Below are positions 32,101 to 45,525 of a stretch of 64,000 bases of DNA, in pieces. The notes below the pieces were generated by a model. That model searched no databases. It was not told where the DNA came from and worked only from the letters and a program-made list of their open reading frames with translations. This DNA is from Spongospora subterranea f. sp. subterranea (Eukaryota > Endomyxa: Phytomyxea > Phytomyxea > Plasmodiophorida): the NCBI GenBank assembly GCA_049724395.1, contig JAUGWO010000013.1:124001-188000 (forward strand), written 5' to 3'. Each line of letters opens with the position of its first letter. Positions within the stretch are counted from its first letter, which is position 1. The position numbers were made by a program, and so were the translations under genes.

Positions 32101-35100
32101 AATGGGTTTGACGCGTTACCTGTCGAGGTATCTCGTCTGCTGTCCTCCATATGTTACGCCTGCGTCTATCTGATCAGTGGCAAATCAGGATGCTAATCGA
32201 CATTGGCTAGATTGTGGGCTTCTCAATGGGAGTTTCGAATCCGATTGCCCGCTGGCACAGACGCTTAATCAAGACTTCTTAGATGCTCGCATACCTGTTC
32301 CAACATCTGCTGGTTTGCTGGACGTTAGTATTCTCATGATATATAATCGAGACGTTGATTTTCATGTTTTTTTATCTGAAATTTCCCAATTTCGCCGTTA
32401 TCTAATGTTGCGAATTCCTTTTAGACCGAAGAATCCGATTTTTTAAAGGAAATTGAAAATAATTGCGGTCGCGGGGCTGCGTTACTGTCAAGATTGAACT
32501 CATATGCTCGATGTGTCTTTCCTATTCCTGCTAGCGTGAAGCCCTTTGCGCAGCAGGTTACTCGTTCTGTTTTCGCAGTTATCTTGAAGCATACATCTCG
32601 TGCGGATCAGGTTAGAAATTAGAGTATGTTCAATGCCAACGCTAACATGCTTGCTAGGCATTGATGTGTGCAACCGAAAAAGAAGTCCATAGGCCTGACG
32701 ACATCTTGCTTCGTCTCTGGAGAAAGGCGAGTGAAATGGAGGCATCAGTTGCAACTCGAATTGGTCAGGTATACTGAATACATTCAAAACATTGGTAAAC
32801 ACTCGTTTACTTTGGGAATATGCAGGGATACGACCGCCACGCTTTCTTACGGTCTGTTCTTGAGCGAACCAGGTTTTTGCTCAACATGAAAACATCAAAA
32901 GCACCATTGCCCATGTTGAGTCTAACTCGTCAGAGTTCCGGTTCAATGTCGCATCAATTTCCAGTGTTGCTTAGGGGAAATTCTCGGTCCCGCAACACAG
33001 TTCGACGGACCCTTAAGGCAATGCGAATACTGAGAGATGACCATTATTCAAGTTCCTCACCCCCCAAAGAAGATATGGGGGTCTCATTTTCAGCCAAGGA
33101 TCCAGATTCATACACATGCAGGCAAATACTACAGTTCGTCCAGGATCCCTCACTCGATATCACAGCAATTTCAGATGCCGTGGTTTCTCAGCGGTCTCGT
33201 GCATCTATCAGACTCTATGCTATTTCTTGCTTCAAACAGATGTTTTCGATTGTTCAGGAACGGGATTTGCACATTGACACTCTTCGGTACCTTGGGCAAT
33301 CGCTGTCTCGCCAAAAATCTGGCTCCTCGCTCTCGAGCCAGCATTTGCTGTCTGGCACTGCTTGTGCTGGCAAGATCTTGTGCGACGCGTTGCTAACTGC
33401 GTATTATTCCGTAGTCTCGTTTCTTTCTGAGAAAGCATCTGAGGACGTGGAAACGTTATTAACCATTTCTTTGTTCAATATTGAGATTGGGACAAGAGAT
33501 TTCGAATTTCTGCATAAGATAGGGGTAGTCCGGTTCCTACAGCCTTTTATTTGTCATGATGCAAATGCGACAAAATGGAATATCAAAATGGCGGCATGGT
33601 CTCTTTTTCGTTTATTGGCGTATGTTTCGGCGCGAGCCACAGCTTCATCACCTGAATGTGAAGATAATACTGTGCTGCAGAGTCTGCAGAATGATATACT
33701 TGCTGTTGTGTTTACTCAAATTCAGGTATTACAACGCCTTCGACGACAATCTCGTCGAGATCAGGCCGGTAGAAGTAGAGATGGCACTCTTGCTTCTGAA
33801 GAATCTTTTTGGAACTGCCCTGCGTGTACCTACTCCAATTCTATTTCAACAAATTTATGCATTATATGTGCTTCCCCGAACTCTGTTGAAATCAAGCTAT
33901 CTCGATCCCTGTGGCCATGTGCCCGTTGCACTTTTCTAAATAAGCCAACTGACGCATCTTGCGTTATTTGCGATATGAAACGGAAACGAGAGTTAAGCTT
34001 ATCAAATTCACAAGATCAAATTCTCCCCTTGAAATTTACTCTAAAACGTCGTTCGGTAAAAGAAGCAACGCCCAAAGCGGCAGAAGGAGTAACAGCTTCA
34101 TTCAAACCTCAGCGGCACAGAAATGCGGCGTTTTGGAGCAGATCTTCGTCAGCAGGTGTCTCTCTCCGTGGGATGGACATGACAGAACCAACCATCGCCG
34201 TAATCTCAAGTAAATCACCGGCAATAATATGGACAGCGTCTGAATTGATGGAAAGTTTCTCTTTGTACATTGAATCTGAATCTAAAAATCTTGCGATTGG
34301 TGTTATTCCTGTATCAACTCTGTCTACTACGCCAGTATTCAGCTTGGCGTACGACGGCGCGACTGGAAAGCAAACCGGTGATGTTTCCGTTGCCGGTTAT
34401 GGAGAACCCTTCGGTTTTGGTGACGTTATTACCGTTCAAAGAGCTACGAATACGATTAGTTTTTTAAAAAACGGCGTTGTTCAAGGCGTTTCGTTCGAGG
34501 GTGTTTATAATGGGGTAGTTGTGGGCGTATCTGGCCAAGGCGGGGTCGTCTCCTTGGTCGATAAGCAGACGTTCGTTAGTCGCTCAGAAGATTGGGACGA
34601 ACGTATTAGCAAGGTAATTATTATCCACCGATTTCCGGTTTTTTCGTATTTTGAACGACATAACCAGTGGAAACATGTTTACAGTGTTCCGCGGTCTGAT
34701 TGAACAATTCCTGTTTAGGTTCCTTTAGAGAAATCGTGCGTGGGATGGATTGAGTTAGAACTATCCGATGTTGGTGAAAATGGGGCTCGCTACCGCGTTG
34801 CACCAACCTTTGTACAAGTCGGGGAAATTGATATATTTTTGAACCAGCTACTGTGGCTTATTTGCCGATGTAGCTCAAGCTCTCTTTTTCAACGCAGCAT
34901 GTGCAGCTCTGATTGGGTTAGGTCTTTGGTTTGCATCGTCACTGACGAAAAAAGCAACTTAATAAGCAGAATGCTTGCACTCAGATCTTGCCGCTCCATT
35001 TTTCCTCTTGTGGCACCTAATTCTGAGACTTTACACAAAATAGGGGGGTTCAACGAAGACATTATCGGATATTTGCTTAATTTTACTGGAACGGCGTGTC

Positions 35101-38100
35101 TCAACATTACCTCAGCACCCTCTTCAGAAAGACTTTGGAGCGCAAGCGAAATGGTAGCGCTTTTGCGTCTACTTTGGTTGGACGACAACTGGTCCATTAC
35201 AATCTCTAATGCTATACGTTTAGCCATAGTGCATCTACCCGAAATTTTATGTAGGATTGAAGGTTCCCTTCGCGATAGCCAAGACTTAAACGATGCATTT
35301 AATGGAAATAATGTTCGCGGCCTCACTGTTGCCTTTGGAGCCCTAAGCGTAATGGGGTCTTGGATTGAACCGTTGCGCGAAGGTGGTCGGGTTGCTTTTC
35401 AGCATAATGGTCGCCAAGAAGAAGGGTTTGTTGCAGTTCTAAGAGAATTGCCGTTTTTTATCAAGATTGATCGCGGCAGTCACATTCCAGCCGCTATTGA
35501 ATGTCACTCAGTAGCGGAAGCTAACGCTATTGCTTTAGAGGTCATCAGTGAAATAGATGTACTTCCTGAAACTTTGTCCACAGTTGCTGATGTCGTGGTA
35601 CAAGTTGCTGGATTTCTGCGCATCGAAGAGACTCCTAGCATCAGAGCATTGCATATTCTGCAAATTCAGGTAACCTACTTGTGGCAAATCCGTTAGACTC
35701 TTCACCGACAAAATCTTTCGTAAAATAGGTGAAACGAATGGCCGCAAAAATTTTGGAAAAGGGTCTACAAACAACTCTTACTCTTAGTGCGCTTATTTCA
35801 GGTACTCCAACCTGCATTGGCAGAGGTCGCATCAACACTGATCATTTCAATGTTAGAGAAATCTTTGGATCCTCTGATCCAACTGTGTTCTCTGCCAGCA
35901 ACGTTGAAGGCACGAGTGAATCTGCAAAGTCTGGAAGCGAAAGTCGTACATTTATCTTCACTTGAACTGCCTCGTAGCGAATTGGCTTGTATCACTGTAG
36001 ACTCCTGCAAACCAAACGCTGCGCATTCTTGTACCCTTCCGCGCCGCCACGAACCGTCAGTGTTGTTAATTTTCCTTTGCTTTATGATACTTTTCGGAAG
36101 CTCAAACTGCAAATGTTCCGCTATAATTAATTGCGTTGCTACAGGAAAAGTTTTGCTGCATCTGGGGGTCAGATTTTGGCGTTTGGAAAGGGAGACAACG
36201 GTCGATTAGGGTTTGGAAACAATAACATGGTGCATGCCCCATCCATCGTTTCAGGATTTGGACCAATAGAAAATTCTATCATCAGCGTATCATGCTTCTC
36301 TTCTCATGTTGTTGCCCTGACAAATACTGGTGGAATTTTTACATGGGGCAAAGTACGATATTTCAAACTTCAAACAAAAATTTTTTTCGTCCATTTTTTA
36401 TCATGCAGGAGCTTACACGGTGATTCATTCCTATGAGTTATGTTTTGTTTATTTGGAATCTTCAGGGTGATGATGGGCGTTTGGGTCACGGTGCGACGAC
36501 TTTTTGGAAAACTCGCCACGGATGTTGAAAGCCCTTGAAGGGGTTCGATGCGTTCAGGTACTTTTTTGGGTGCAATTTTCGATTTGTTTATATGTTTACA
36601 TATCAGGTCTGTGCGGGGCTAAACTTCTCCTTCGTCCTTGACGAAGAAGGTTCGTTGTGGGGGTTTGGCAGCAACGCCAATGGCCAGGTCAGCATTTTTT
36701 TGTCGGAAATTTCTTTCAGCTTACCACAGAAGTCCAGCTTGGAATTGGATCGTTTCCGTCGCAGATGTGTCCAATCAAGGTTCGAGGAGAGTTAGAAGGC
36801 AAGGTCGTCCTGAAGGCGTGCACCGGGGGCTCACACGTGCTAGCCATTACAAGCGATGGCAGCTTGTAAGTGATCTGTTTACGTACAACTGTCTACCCAT
36901 TTTCTTTCTCCCTATAAGAGTTTATGTTTCCGTTATCTCTTTAAAACAATCTGCGAATACTTTTCCTGTCACAGGTACTCGTGGGGTAAGAATGTCTTCG
37001 GTCAACTAGGGCATGGCACTACTCAGAAGTTGTCAACACCGAAATTTGTAAAAGCTGCCGATTCTCTTGGATTTGTTCTAATAGCTGGTGGATGGGAGCA
37101 TTCCATGGCGGTCACCTCTGAAGGCTGTCTGTAAGACAATTTCAAAAGTGGTGTGCACAATGTCATATTTTTTCAGTTACACTTGGGGAGCCGGCTACGA
37201 AGGCAACCGTCCAGTGTGCGGGCATGGCTGCAACGATAAAGAACTACTTCCTCGAAAAGTTGAAGCACTAGCAAGTAAAATTATTATCCATATCGCATCT
37301 GGATGGGATCATTCCATGGCCATTACTAATGAGGGACGGGTTAGGATTTATGTTTTCTAACGGAACAACTCTAATTCAACTTCGTTTAGCTTTACACTTG
37401 GGGGTCTGGCAATGCGGGAATGCTCGGCCATGGGAACGTCTCACCTGTTAGCGTGCCGACTCAGGTTGGGGGCCCGTTGCAATCTGAAAAGTGCATTTGG
37501 GTCGACGGCGGTCAAGATCACACCGTCGCTGTTACTGCTAGGGGACAATTATTCACGTTCGGTTCTGGTGGTGCTCACATGGGCAACGATGTTGCTGCAA
37601 TTGTATGACGACCCGTAACAGTTTATTCTCCTTAAAGCCTTGTCATTCTCGAAACATTTTTTGTAACAGAATCTTCAAATAATTCTATGCACTCATGTCC
37701 ACTTGTTATGCTCTTAGGTTCATGAACCACAGGTGATCAAAACTACTCCAGTAGGTATGGTTTTCGGCGCAGTTGCTTGCGGTGATAAATGCACGTTCTC
37801 CTTATCATCTCAAATTCCGAGAACTGTCTCTGCGAAACCATCATTGCATATGAATGGTTTTGTGCAACTCCCATTGTAAGTTTCAAATCTTATTCTATTT
37901 TTGAGAAGTGTAAATGGATTTTGTCTTGAAGATATCCGCTTCGCTTATATCTATCTGGAGACCCTCAGCATTACTTTAACAACGACAACACTATTCGCGA
38001 CTTCTCTCTTGGACAGTCGGCATATCTCAGTGGTATAGAAGTTGCGATCTATTACCTCGTAAATTGGGTCTGACTGTGAGAAGGTGGAATAAGGAATCTG

Positions 38101-41100
38101 CAGAAAGTAACAATGAACGATGTAGTTCAAGCTGGAATTAGCATCAACTTGGGAGATGCCAACTTTAATCTTGCCAAAATGACAATCTCTCTTGCTTGTC
38201 GCATTCCGGGGCCTAGAAAAGTCGGTTACTTGTTCAAATTAACATCAGGTCATAGCCACCTTCTGGTATTTATGATGGGTCAATAGTCATCAACTTCGAA
38301 AAGTCATGAGCTTTCAGGTTTCAGTTCGTGAAATGTCCCTTGAAGTTGTTACTACAGTCTTCTCGAAATCCTGGACTCATTCTTTGACATGCGCCCCGCT
38401 TGAATGGCATACGGTGCTTATTGTAGGGCGTGGCAATCAAATCGACATCTTGTTCGATGAAAGTATTGCGGTTACGATTGATGGCGACTCGTTTGTACAA
38501 GTAAAACGGTTTTGTCAACTGGTTTTATTCGGGTATGAACATTTCTTAGATTTTAGGAGCGCTGTCATCCGGACTGGAACTTCATGTGGGTCCTGTGTCA
38601 GAGACCCTTCGTGATCTTGCAATATGGGATACGATCCTTAGTCAGGAGCAGGTTGTTAAGATACTCCTCATACTGTTTTTACTTTTATTGTTCCCTTGAT
38701 TTCTTGCAAATTGTTTATCGTTTATGTGCCCTGTCAATGATGAGGTGGTAATTTCTTAGAATCTTGGGTCTTAAACTGATGCTTCAAACGCTGTCACTTT
38801 TTAGATAGTTTCTGTTGTTAATGCGGGCATGGGATTTGTTGCTTCCGATTCTCAAAACGATGAACATCGTCGCCAGACGTGGACCTCAATTGATCTCGCA
38901 TCTGGTAATGATGCAGTGCTTGCCAAATCAGGAATCGAGACCGAAGGTCCTGTAGTGTGGAATCGTGATCAGGTTAGCGTGTGCGAAGCCATGATTTGAC
39001 TCAAATACTAATGCCAACCAGTCTGATGGAAGCTGTTGTCTTGTGCTTTCGCCTCAGAGTTCAATACGATGGCGAAACCCTTGGCTACCGACTGAAGTTA
39101 GAGCGTTCACTTTCATTGCTGATATACAATCTGATCGTTCTGATTGCATTTTGCCCCTACTTTCAACTTTTGAGCAACCGGAGTCGCATTTTAGCTGGGG
39201 CAGCAATGGGAAAATGTATTTCACTATGTCGGAAGGCGATGTCAGCATGCAAACCAATATCCCTGTGCAAACCAGTATTCACTGATACTTTCTCATCTTT
39301 TTTATAGGTTTGTGTTGAAAAGCATAACTGGACTCGGATCGTGATTGTTGTCGACAATGTGGAAAATCACCATGCATTAGTTTATGTGAATGGGCAGATA
39401 GCTGGAGAATTCGCAAATATCGAGGGTCTTGATCTTCGCGAAGGCTTGATTATTTTTTCGGCTTGTGACGGCCATTCCGCCAATAAAAGCTGCACCGTGT
39501 CGATTCGCTCTATGCAAATGTTTGCCTCGGCGCTCTCACCAAATGACGTCTCTCAATTCGGTAAAAAAATTATATCACTGCTATTGTTGTTCAGCAATTA
39601 TATTCCTAATCCATGTTTAGGGAGTGCGTCAGATTCTACTATTTCGTCTTCATTGATCGCCAACGCATCTGGTTCACTGCTTCAAATCGGGTTTCCGTCA
39701 GCGTGGGTATATCGCGCTATGCGTCAAACAAATTTCCAACGGTACGCTGCGTGTCAGTGGATCTTGCAGCATAAATCGGAACTAGAAAAAGATGACGCTC
39801 TGGGCAAAACTTGATGACGATGCGCATTGTCTCCGTCTAATGGGAATTCCTTTCGACTTATGCCGGCATGCTTTACGATCAAATAACGGGGATTATGAAT
39901 TGGCAATTGCTGCCTTAACTGCCCATCCCGATTTTGAATCATTTGGTAACGAAGTTCATAATGACGATGACTCAGTTCAGCCTGTTTATCGTATTACTGA
40001 TGATGATATGACTATTGCTGAAAACCCGGCATATAGATGTATCGATGCTGATAATTCAGCTTTTCCCATTCCAACTTCAGTTTCTGATTCATCTTTGCCG
40101 ACAAGCGTGACAATTGCTAAAATTATCCAACTCAATTTGCAATTAACTATCGCATATTCCCGTCGTGCTGTTTTGTCCTTGCTGGAATATTTCACTGAAC
40201 AACGCTCAGTCGATTTTGGGGGTGTTATTGATACTGCGTTTTTGGGGCGATTTTTACGTCTTATGTTATTCCAACCGATGCCGAAAGCGACATCAGTTCT
40301 TACAAATCTCTTTCTCCATGCTTTATCTTTAGAGCAGACACATTGGGAAAGAGGCAATCAAACTGCACCTAAATTTGCCAGGTTTTTTGTTGGTGAATGT
40401 TTGACTCACTTGGTGGGAACATGTTTACGTCCTGATGTGACGATTGACAACGAGGACATGGCTTTATGTCATCCTAGCTCTGACATAGGAATTTGGCTTC
40501 TTAATATTTTTATCAAGCTTCATCGTGATTCTAGTGGCGATGCCACTCAGTTCGTCAATCGATACTTATTATGCGCTCCTGTCGTAAATCTCATATTTCA
40601 AATGATTGTTACGTCAAAAGGCAAGCAACGTCTGGAATATTTGCTGATACTATCGCATTTGATTCGATCTGGTGCGAAATTTCAACCAAGTCGCCCACGA
40701 TTTCTTCGCACTCATCTGTTTCTCATGTACGACCGTGGTAAGGACAACAAACTTTTTTCGACTTTCTTTCAAGCTTTACTGGAACTTGTCCTATCGATTG
40801 ACCAACGTCAGGGAACGATAGTCGACTCGACGACTCCGATCTGGAACCGCCGCTTCTCCGAACTTCATCGTCTGCTAGAGATTCTCCTGGGTAACGCAGA
40901 CCTAGAATGGCCACCACTTTTCAAAGAAAACATCACAAAAACCTTACGCTCTTGGAAAGAATTCGACGGCGCCGATCTCGACGAAGTTCTTATCGCCAAC
41001 AATCGCAGATTCAGTTTAGGTCTTGATGCCGAACTCATCTCATGTATAGACCGAGTGCAGTCTTCTGATACACTTAACGATCCTCTATCTATGATGCAGA

Positions 41101-42946
41101 CAAATGCATTCGATCGCTTCTCTCACATTGATCTCTTGTCAACTCGACTTCGTTGCGTCATTTTAACTTTGTTTAACGAAGTAATCTCAACTGCACTACC
41201 GTTGATCAACATGTCCCGTACCGATGCAGAATCGGACCTGGCCAGAATGATTCGTCAAGCGCGCACTCTAATTATGTCTTCGACAAAAAATGCAATTTGG
41301 TTGGAAGTTCTATCTCGAACTGCGACAGACGCACAGAACATGGGAATGTCTCGTGATATTCGAGTCCAGATCGACCGGTTTCAGACCGGGCTATGGAAAG
41401 AGAAACAGCGAGTTGACATGAAGGGGACTCGAACCTGCTTTGGCCAGATATTTCACCAGCTTAACCATCTATCGCCATCTTCATTCCGGATACGACGTGA
41501 CGAAAGAGCTTTCAAGGTATTCCCATCATCGTCGTACTTTTGTTAACAGTTTCTTACACCATTTCATTTTGCTGTGTGCACTTTCACCGAATGTCGTATA
41601 TTCTGATTTCTGCAACATTGTCAAGGTTACTTTACAAGGGGAGTTCTCTGATGATTATGGTGGTCCATATCGCACCTGTTTGGATCTGCTGTGTCAGGAG
41701 ATTCAGTCGCCCTATCTTCCGCTGTTCGTACCGTGTCCTAACGCCAGGACACGGCTAGGTATAAATCAGGACAAATACGTTCCTGTTGCTTCATCCACCT
41801 TGCCCCTGTTCGTCTCTATGTACGAGTTTATCGGCAAGCTAATGGGGCTTGCCATCCGGAGCCGAAATCTTTTGAGTCTTGATTTTCCGTCTATAGTGTA
41901 CTCTCCATGTTGTTTCTTTTTTCTCAGCTTGTTGATCTATTTTATTTAGATGGAAATCATTGGTTTCAGAAGAAATATTAGACGCGGATATCACCGCAAT
42001 AGATGCATTGGCGCTTCGAATCGCAACTAACATTGAAAAGATGGAGAAGGATCCGCAAGTCAACGCGGAAAATTTTGAGGAACTCGTGTCAATGAATTTT
42101 TCCATCACAGGCAGCGATGGAGAAGATGTAAGTTACGTTTGCGTTCTACATTGCGGAGTTGATAATGCGATTCAGGTGGATCTGATACCCAATGGATCTG
42201 AAATCGCTGTTACCTGGGCAAATCGTGCCGAATTCGTCCAAAGACTTGTTGAATATAGGCGACGTGAGTTCAAGGTCCAGTGTGATGCGATGCGGCGTGG
42301 TCTCTCTTGCGTTGTACCTGCCCCCATGCTCTCACTGTTCTCGTGGGCCGAGCTGGAGCTCATGGTATAATTCATGTTTTTTGGTTTCCCTTTGATGTTT
42401 GAAGTAATAGTTGTTTTTGGAATCCGAAGGTATGTGGCCGCCCAGCCTTTAATCTGGATCTCTTGAAATCGATGACTACATATGAGTGGTGCTCTCCGAC
42501 TGATGCTCATATTGTCGCCTTTTGGGAAGTAATGTATAATAGGTTAGTCAGTCAGTTAAAGCCTGGACGATTGATTTTATATGATACATTGTTGCAGGTT
42601 TGACGACGCGCAGCGGGTTGATTTCCTGAAATTTGTTTGGGGCCGGTCGCGTTTGCCAGTATCTGCTGCCGATTTCGACTGTAAATTTAAGGTGTCAAAT
42701 ATGCCGAAATCTCGTCAGAATCCGGACGCGTATCTTCCCATTTCCCACACATGTTTCTTTTCGATTGAATTACCTCGGTATACATCGCCTAGTGTTATGT
42801 ACGATCGGCTGCTGTACGCGATCACCAATTGCGTCTCGATTGATGCGGATTCCACTTCTGCAGCTCAAAATTCAGCACTGTTTCTGAATGCGGTCACCGC
42901 AGCGCTTTCATCGGACGACGAGGAAGCAATTGAAGAAACGGAATAA
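29184..42946 (+). CDS. Giant multidomain HECT E3 ubiquitin ligase (HERC/HECTD4-like)
   Basis: A single gene of about 13.8 kb with many short introns (frames change at intervals of 100-700 nt). In order: a long helical N-terminal region (29184-31700), a beta-rich block with WNIPDKPIKVAG and SPTWGYRLQV (about 31740-31970), more helical sequence, two RanBP2-type zinc fingers (CPACTYSNSISTNLCIIC and CARCTFLNKPTDASCVIC, 33811-33980), an SPRY-like domain (34196-34640), RCC1 repeats (about 36150-37610, e.g. ILAFGKGDNGRLGFG, YTWGAGYEGN), two laminin-G/concanavalin-like regions (about 37900-38640, 38830-39560), a UBA domain (LRLMGIPFDLCRHAL, about 39800-39920) and the HECT domain (41400-42946, DDYGGPYRTCLD). 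The catalytic Cys is in ISHTCFFSIELPRY (codon 42752-42754). The acidic tail ends DDEEAIEETE. Exon boundaries within the gene are only partly resolved. Start at ATG 29184. It probably ubiquitinates large-scale substrates, but no substrate can be read from sequence. Confidence 0.9.
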
Positions 42947-43595
42947 TATTTATCAATCTCGAGGCCTATTGCTGAAAGTGAAAGAATTCTTAGTAACTTT
43001 GGAATGGCCAATAAATTAAATAGCATCTCGTAGGAATCTTGCAGTTGATGTTGTAATTTTCCTCGCATTGCGATTTTATCATAACGAATGTAGCCGAATA
43101 CTTAGCGCACATAGAAATCGAGCACTCGAGTTCAAACACGCATTGTAAGACTCGACCTCGAAAAAAAGCCCCAAGAACTATTGCTTTAGAAGGGACTCGT
43201 TGAAAAGAACTTAAAAACCAACAAGTGTTGACCCCAGGCCGTATCGCCTGGGATATATTGATCGGCGGTTTTTCCGAGTTCCGGTACATCAAACATAATA
43301 TCAGCGTGCCGAGCGGTTTATCATTCAAAACGCGTTGACAAAGTACAACAGGCACGTCCATTTTGGCAACGGTCCATTCGACCGTGGCCTAGTTCAATTA
43401 ACACTATTTAACCTTGTGATTACCTGAGCTGCATACCATCAGTTGGAAATGCGGTTCAGCATAGTTGACTGTGGCAAAATTCCACACAGATGCAACTTGA
43501 GGCTGAAGTGCAATGGCACATTTGATCGTGAGTAGATCAGACTATAGGTCGCAGATTACAATGGACTGTAAAGTTGGTGTAGGAGAGATGATAGT
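42947..43595. other. Spacer between HECT gene and copia element
   Basis: No recognisable coding sequence. The minus frame 43361-42990 is weak. The distal part may belong to the eroded 3' LTR of the copia element. Confidence 0.5.
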
Positions 43596-43600
43596 TTAAC

Positions 43601-43640
43601 AGTACATAACGACAGGTGCACCGGTACTAGTCAATACAAG
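43601..43640. repeat. Candidate LTR remnant (left copy)
   Basis: Shares taacgacaggt, caccggt and a following A-rich stretch with 45199-45243 in the same orientation. The identity is imperfect (several indels), so an old or eroded LTR pair is likely rather than certain. Confidence 0.45.
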
Positions 43641-45198
43641 AAAAAGAGTGAAGTTTATTATCCTATTGGTAGGGTCGAGCACAGGATCATAAATGATCTA
43701 CGATCATTCACCGGTATCAACAACGCTTCCAGTTTAACATGCCCCTTCGTTGAGAAATCGGTTGAACTTGTGATTCGGAGTTTGGAGATTTTTGATCCAC
43801 GTTCATTCTTGTAGAGAGTATCGCGTTGCCGCTCGAAGCTCGGCGGCGGTAGCGGCTTAGTGAGCAGGTCGGCGATCATCGTCTCCGTTGGGCAGTAGCA
43901 TATTTCGGCTCGTCCTTGTTCGATCGCTTGCCTGATGAAATGGTAACGGACGTCAATATGCTTGGTCCGCTGATTGTTGCTATTATTCTGCTCTAGGAAC
44001 ATTGCCCCTTGATTGTCTTGATAAAGAACTGTGTGTTTTCTATCGATCGTTTGAAGTTCTTCTGATATGTCTTGAAACCATATTATTTCTTTCATTGCAT
44101 CAGAAGCGGCCATGTATTCGGCCTCGGTAGTGGATAGTGCAACAGATGCTTGCTTCTTGCTTTTCCACGAAACGATATTATCTCCGATTGTCAATATCCA
44201 TCCAGTGATAGATTTACTGTCTTGTTTGTCGTTCGCGCAATCGCTATCCGCCCAGCATTTCATCTTGAAATTGTTTTGATCATATCTAATGTCCAGGTTG
44301 AGTATAAGCAGTTGAATGTAATGTTGTATCTGTATCCTTCCTTGCTTGGAACCAGGAATGGTCCATTGAGGTCAGATGGATGAATGTCAAGCCAAATGTC
44401 AAGCACTTGAGACCATTCGGGTGTACAGCATACAAAGATTTCAAAACAGCGTATTTTCCTTATGCCTCTTGGTTCGCTCGGTGTTAAGAGAGGTGGTCTC
44501 TTTCGGTGCCGTTGATCGAGGTCTTTTGTCAGGAGTAAATTCGTTAGTCTTGCGATCGAGTTTACTTGAGATGCTCTGGCGGCTGCCTTGATTTGTTGGT
44601 ATTGATCTGGCAATCCATCAAGGGCCTTGACGCATAGGGCTAGTTCGCCAACGTCGATGTTTTGTACTCTCAAGTCGTGGTATAGTTCTACCAGCTTGTC
44701 TATGTAGCCTTTCATGGTTTGGTTCGGCTGCTTCTTGTGGTGAATGAATTGGAGAAAATAAGTTTGCTGCTTTGGATTCCGCTGTTTCCGCGTAAATATC
44801 GTGGAGCGTTGTCCAGATTTCGCTTGTTGTCGTGCATCTCGATACTTGTTTGTATTGCGATTGTGATAGTCGCATGCTGATTTGGGCAGAGGCTAGTTGA
44901 TCGTTGCGTTGTTCGATCGTGTTGCCGCGGGTTGGCGGGTGATGTAAGAGCGAGTCGATGCCCATAATGATGAACTGTGTCTCGGTCTTGCGACGGAATT
45001 CATCCCAGTTCTTTCCGGTGAATTCCGGGATGAGTTTTAGTCCCGAGTTGTGTTTTGAGAGATTGACTTCTTCTTTTAACTGGTGGGTGTATGGTGTTTC
45101 CATAGCATCGTTGGTTGTGTCTGGAGTGGTGTCCTCCTCTTGTATCTCTCGTCGTGTTTGTACCATCTTGCGCTAGAGCAAAACTGGGACTCTTAATC

Positions 45199-45243
45199 TA
45201 ACGACAGGTCACCGGTTGTTAGTTCAATAGAAGAAGTGAGTGG
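45199..45243. repeat. Candidate LTR remnant (right copy)
   Basis: Direct repeat partner of 43601-43640; it lies just upstream (minus-strand sense) of the Gag ATG at 45166, as a 5' LTR end should. Confidence 0.45.
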
Positions 45244-45447
45244 ACTATGTTAGGGCACATATTAACCGTAAGGCGATATTTTCATCTTCCGCATGATTCA
45301 TGTTGAGTCATTGATAAGCATGACTCAACTATGTGTATTAAACACATCATCAATGACAATAAACGTCACTCTTCTATAGTACTCATTAACGTTACCATCG
45401 ACCACTACCACTACCACTACTACTGTCGTCTAATAGCACATATCTCA

Positions 45448-45518
45448 GCGCCATTGGTTGAATGGTACAATAGCTCGTTGCCAACGAGTTGGTCCGAGTT
45501 CGATTCTCGGATGGCGCA
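45448..45518 (+). tRNA. tRNA-Gly (anticodon GCC)
   Basis: A complete cloverleaf: acceptor stem GCGCCAT pairs with ATGGCGC, with an A discriminator. The D arm contains GGTTGAATGGTA. The anticodon arm CTCG-TTGCCAA-CGAG has GCC at the anticodon and a G-T extension pair. The T arm is CCGAG-TTCGATT-CTCGG. There is no intron. Internal A and B boxes are evident (TGGTTGAATGG and GGTTCGA-like AGTTCGATTC). A T5 run follows. A copia element lies within about 200 bp upstream. Confidence 0.95.
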
Positions 45519-45520
45519 AC

Positions 45521-45525
45521 TTTTT
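45521..45525 (+). terminator. Pol III terminator of tRNA-Gly
   Basis: A run of five T two bases after the tRNA 3' end, the usual RNA polymerase III stop signal. Confidence 0.7.

Larger units (their letters stand above)
43600..45245 (-). mobile_element. Ty1/copia retrotransposon, internally deleted
   Basis: Read on the minus strand. Gag begins at ATG 45166 (MVQTRREIQEED) with the UBN2/gag-type region (PEFTGKNWDEFRRKTE, QYKQVSRCTTTSEIW), is frameshifted near 44740 and continues TMKGYIDKLVELYHDL and CVKALDGLPDQYQQIK. The zinc knuckle, protease, nearly all of integrase and the whole reverse transcriptase are missing; only a scrap (GPFLVPSKEGYRY) remains. The element then resumes in RNase H with WADSDCANDKQDSKS, STTEAEYMAA, LYQDNQGAM and KHIDVRYHFIR, ending near 43658. 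Short matching end sequences at 43601-43640 and 45199-45243 (both with acgacaggt and caccggt) are probably LTR remnants. Non-autonomous deletion derivative. Confidence 0.85.
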
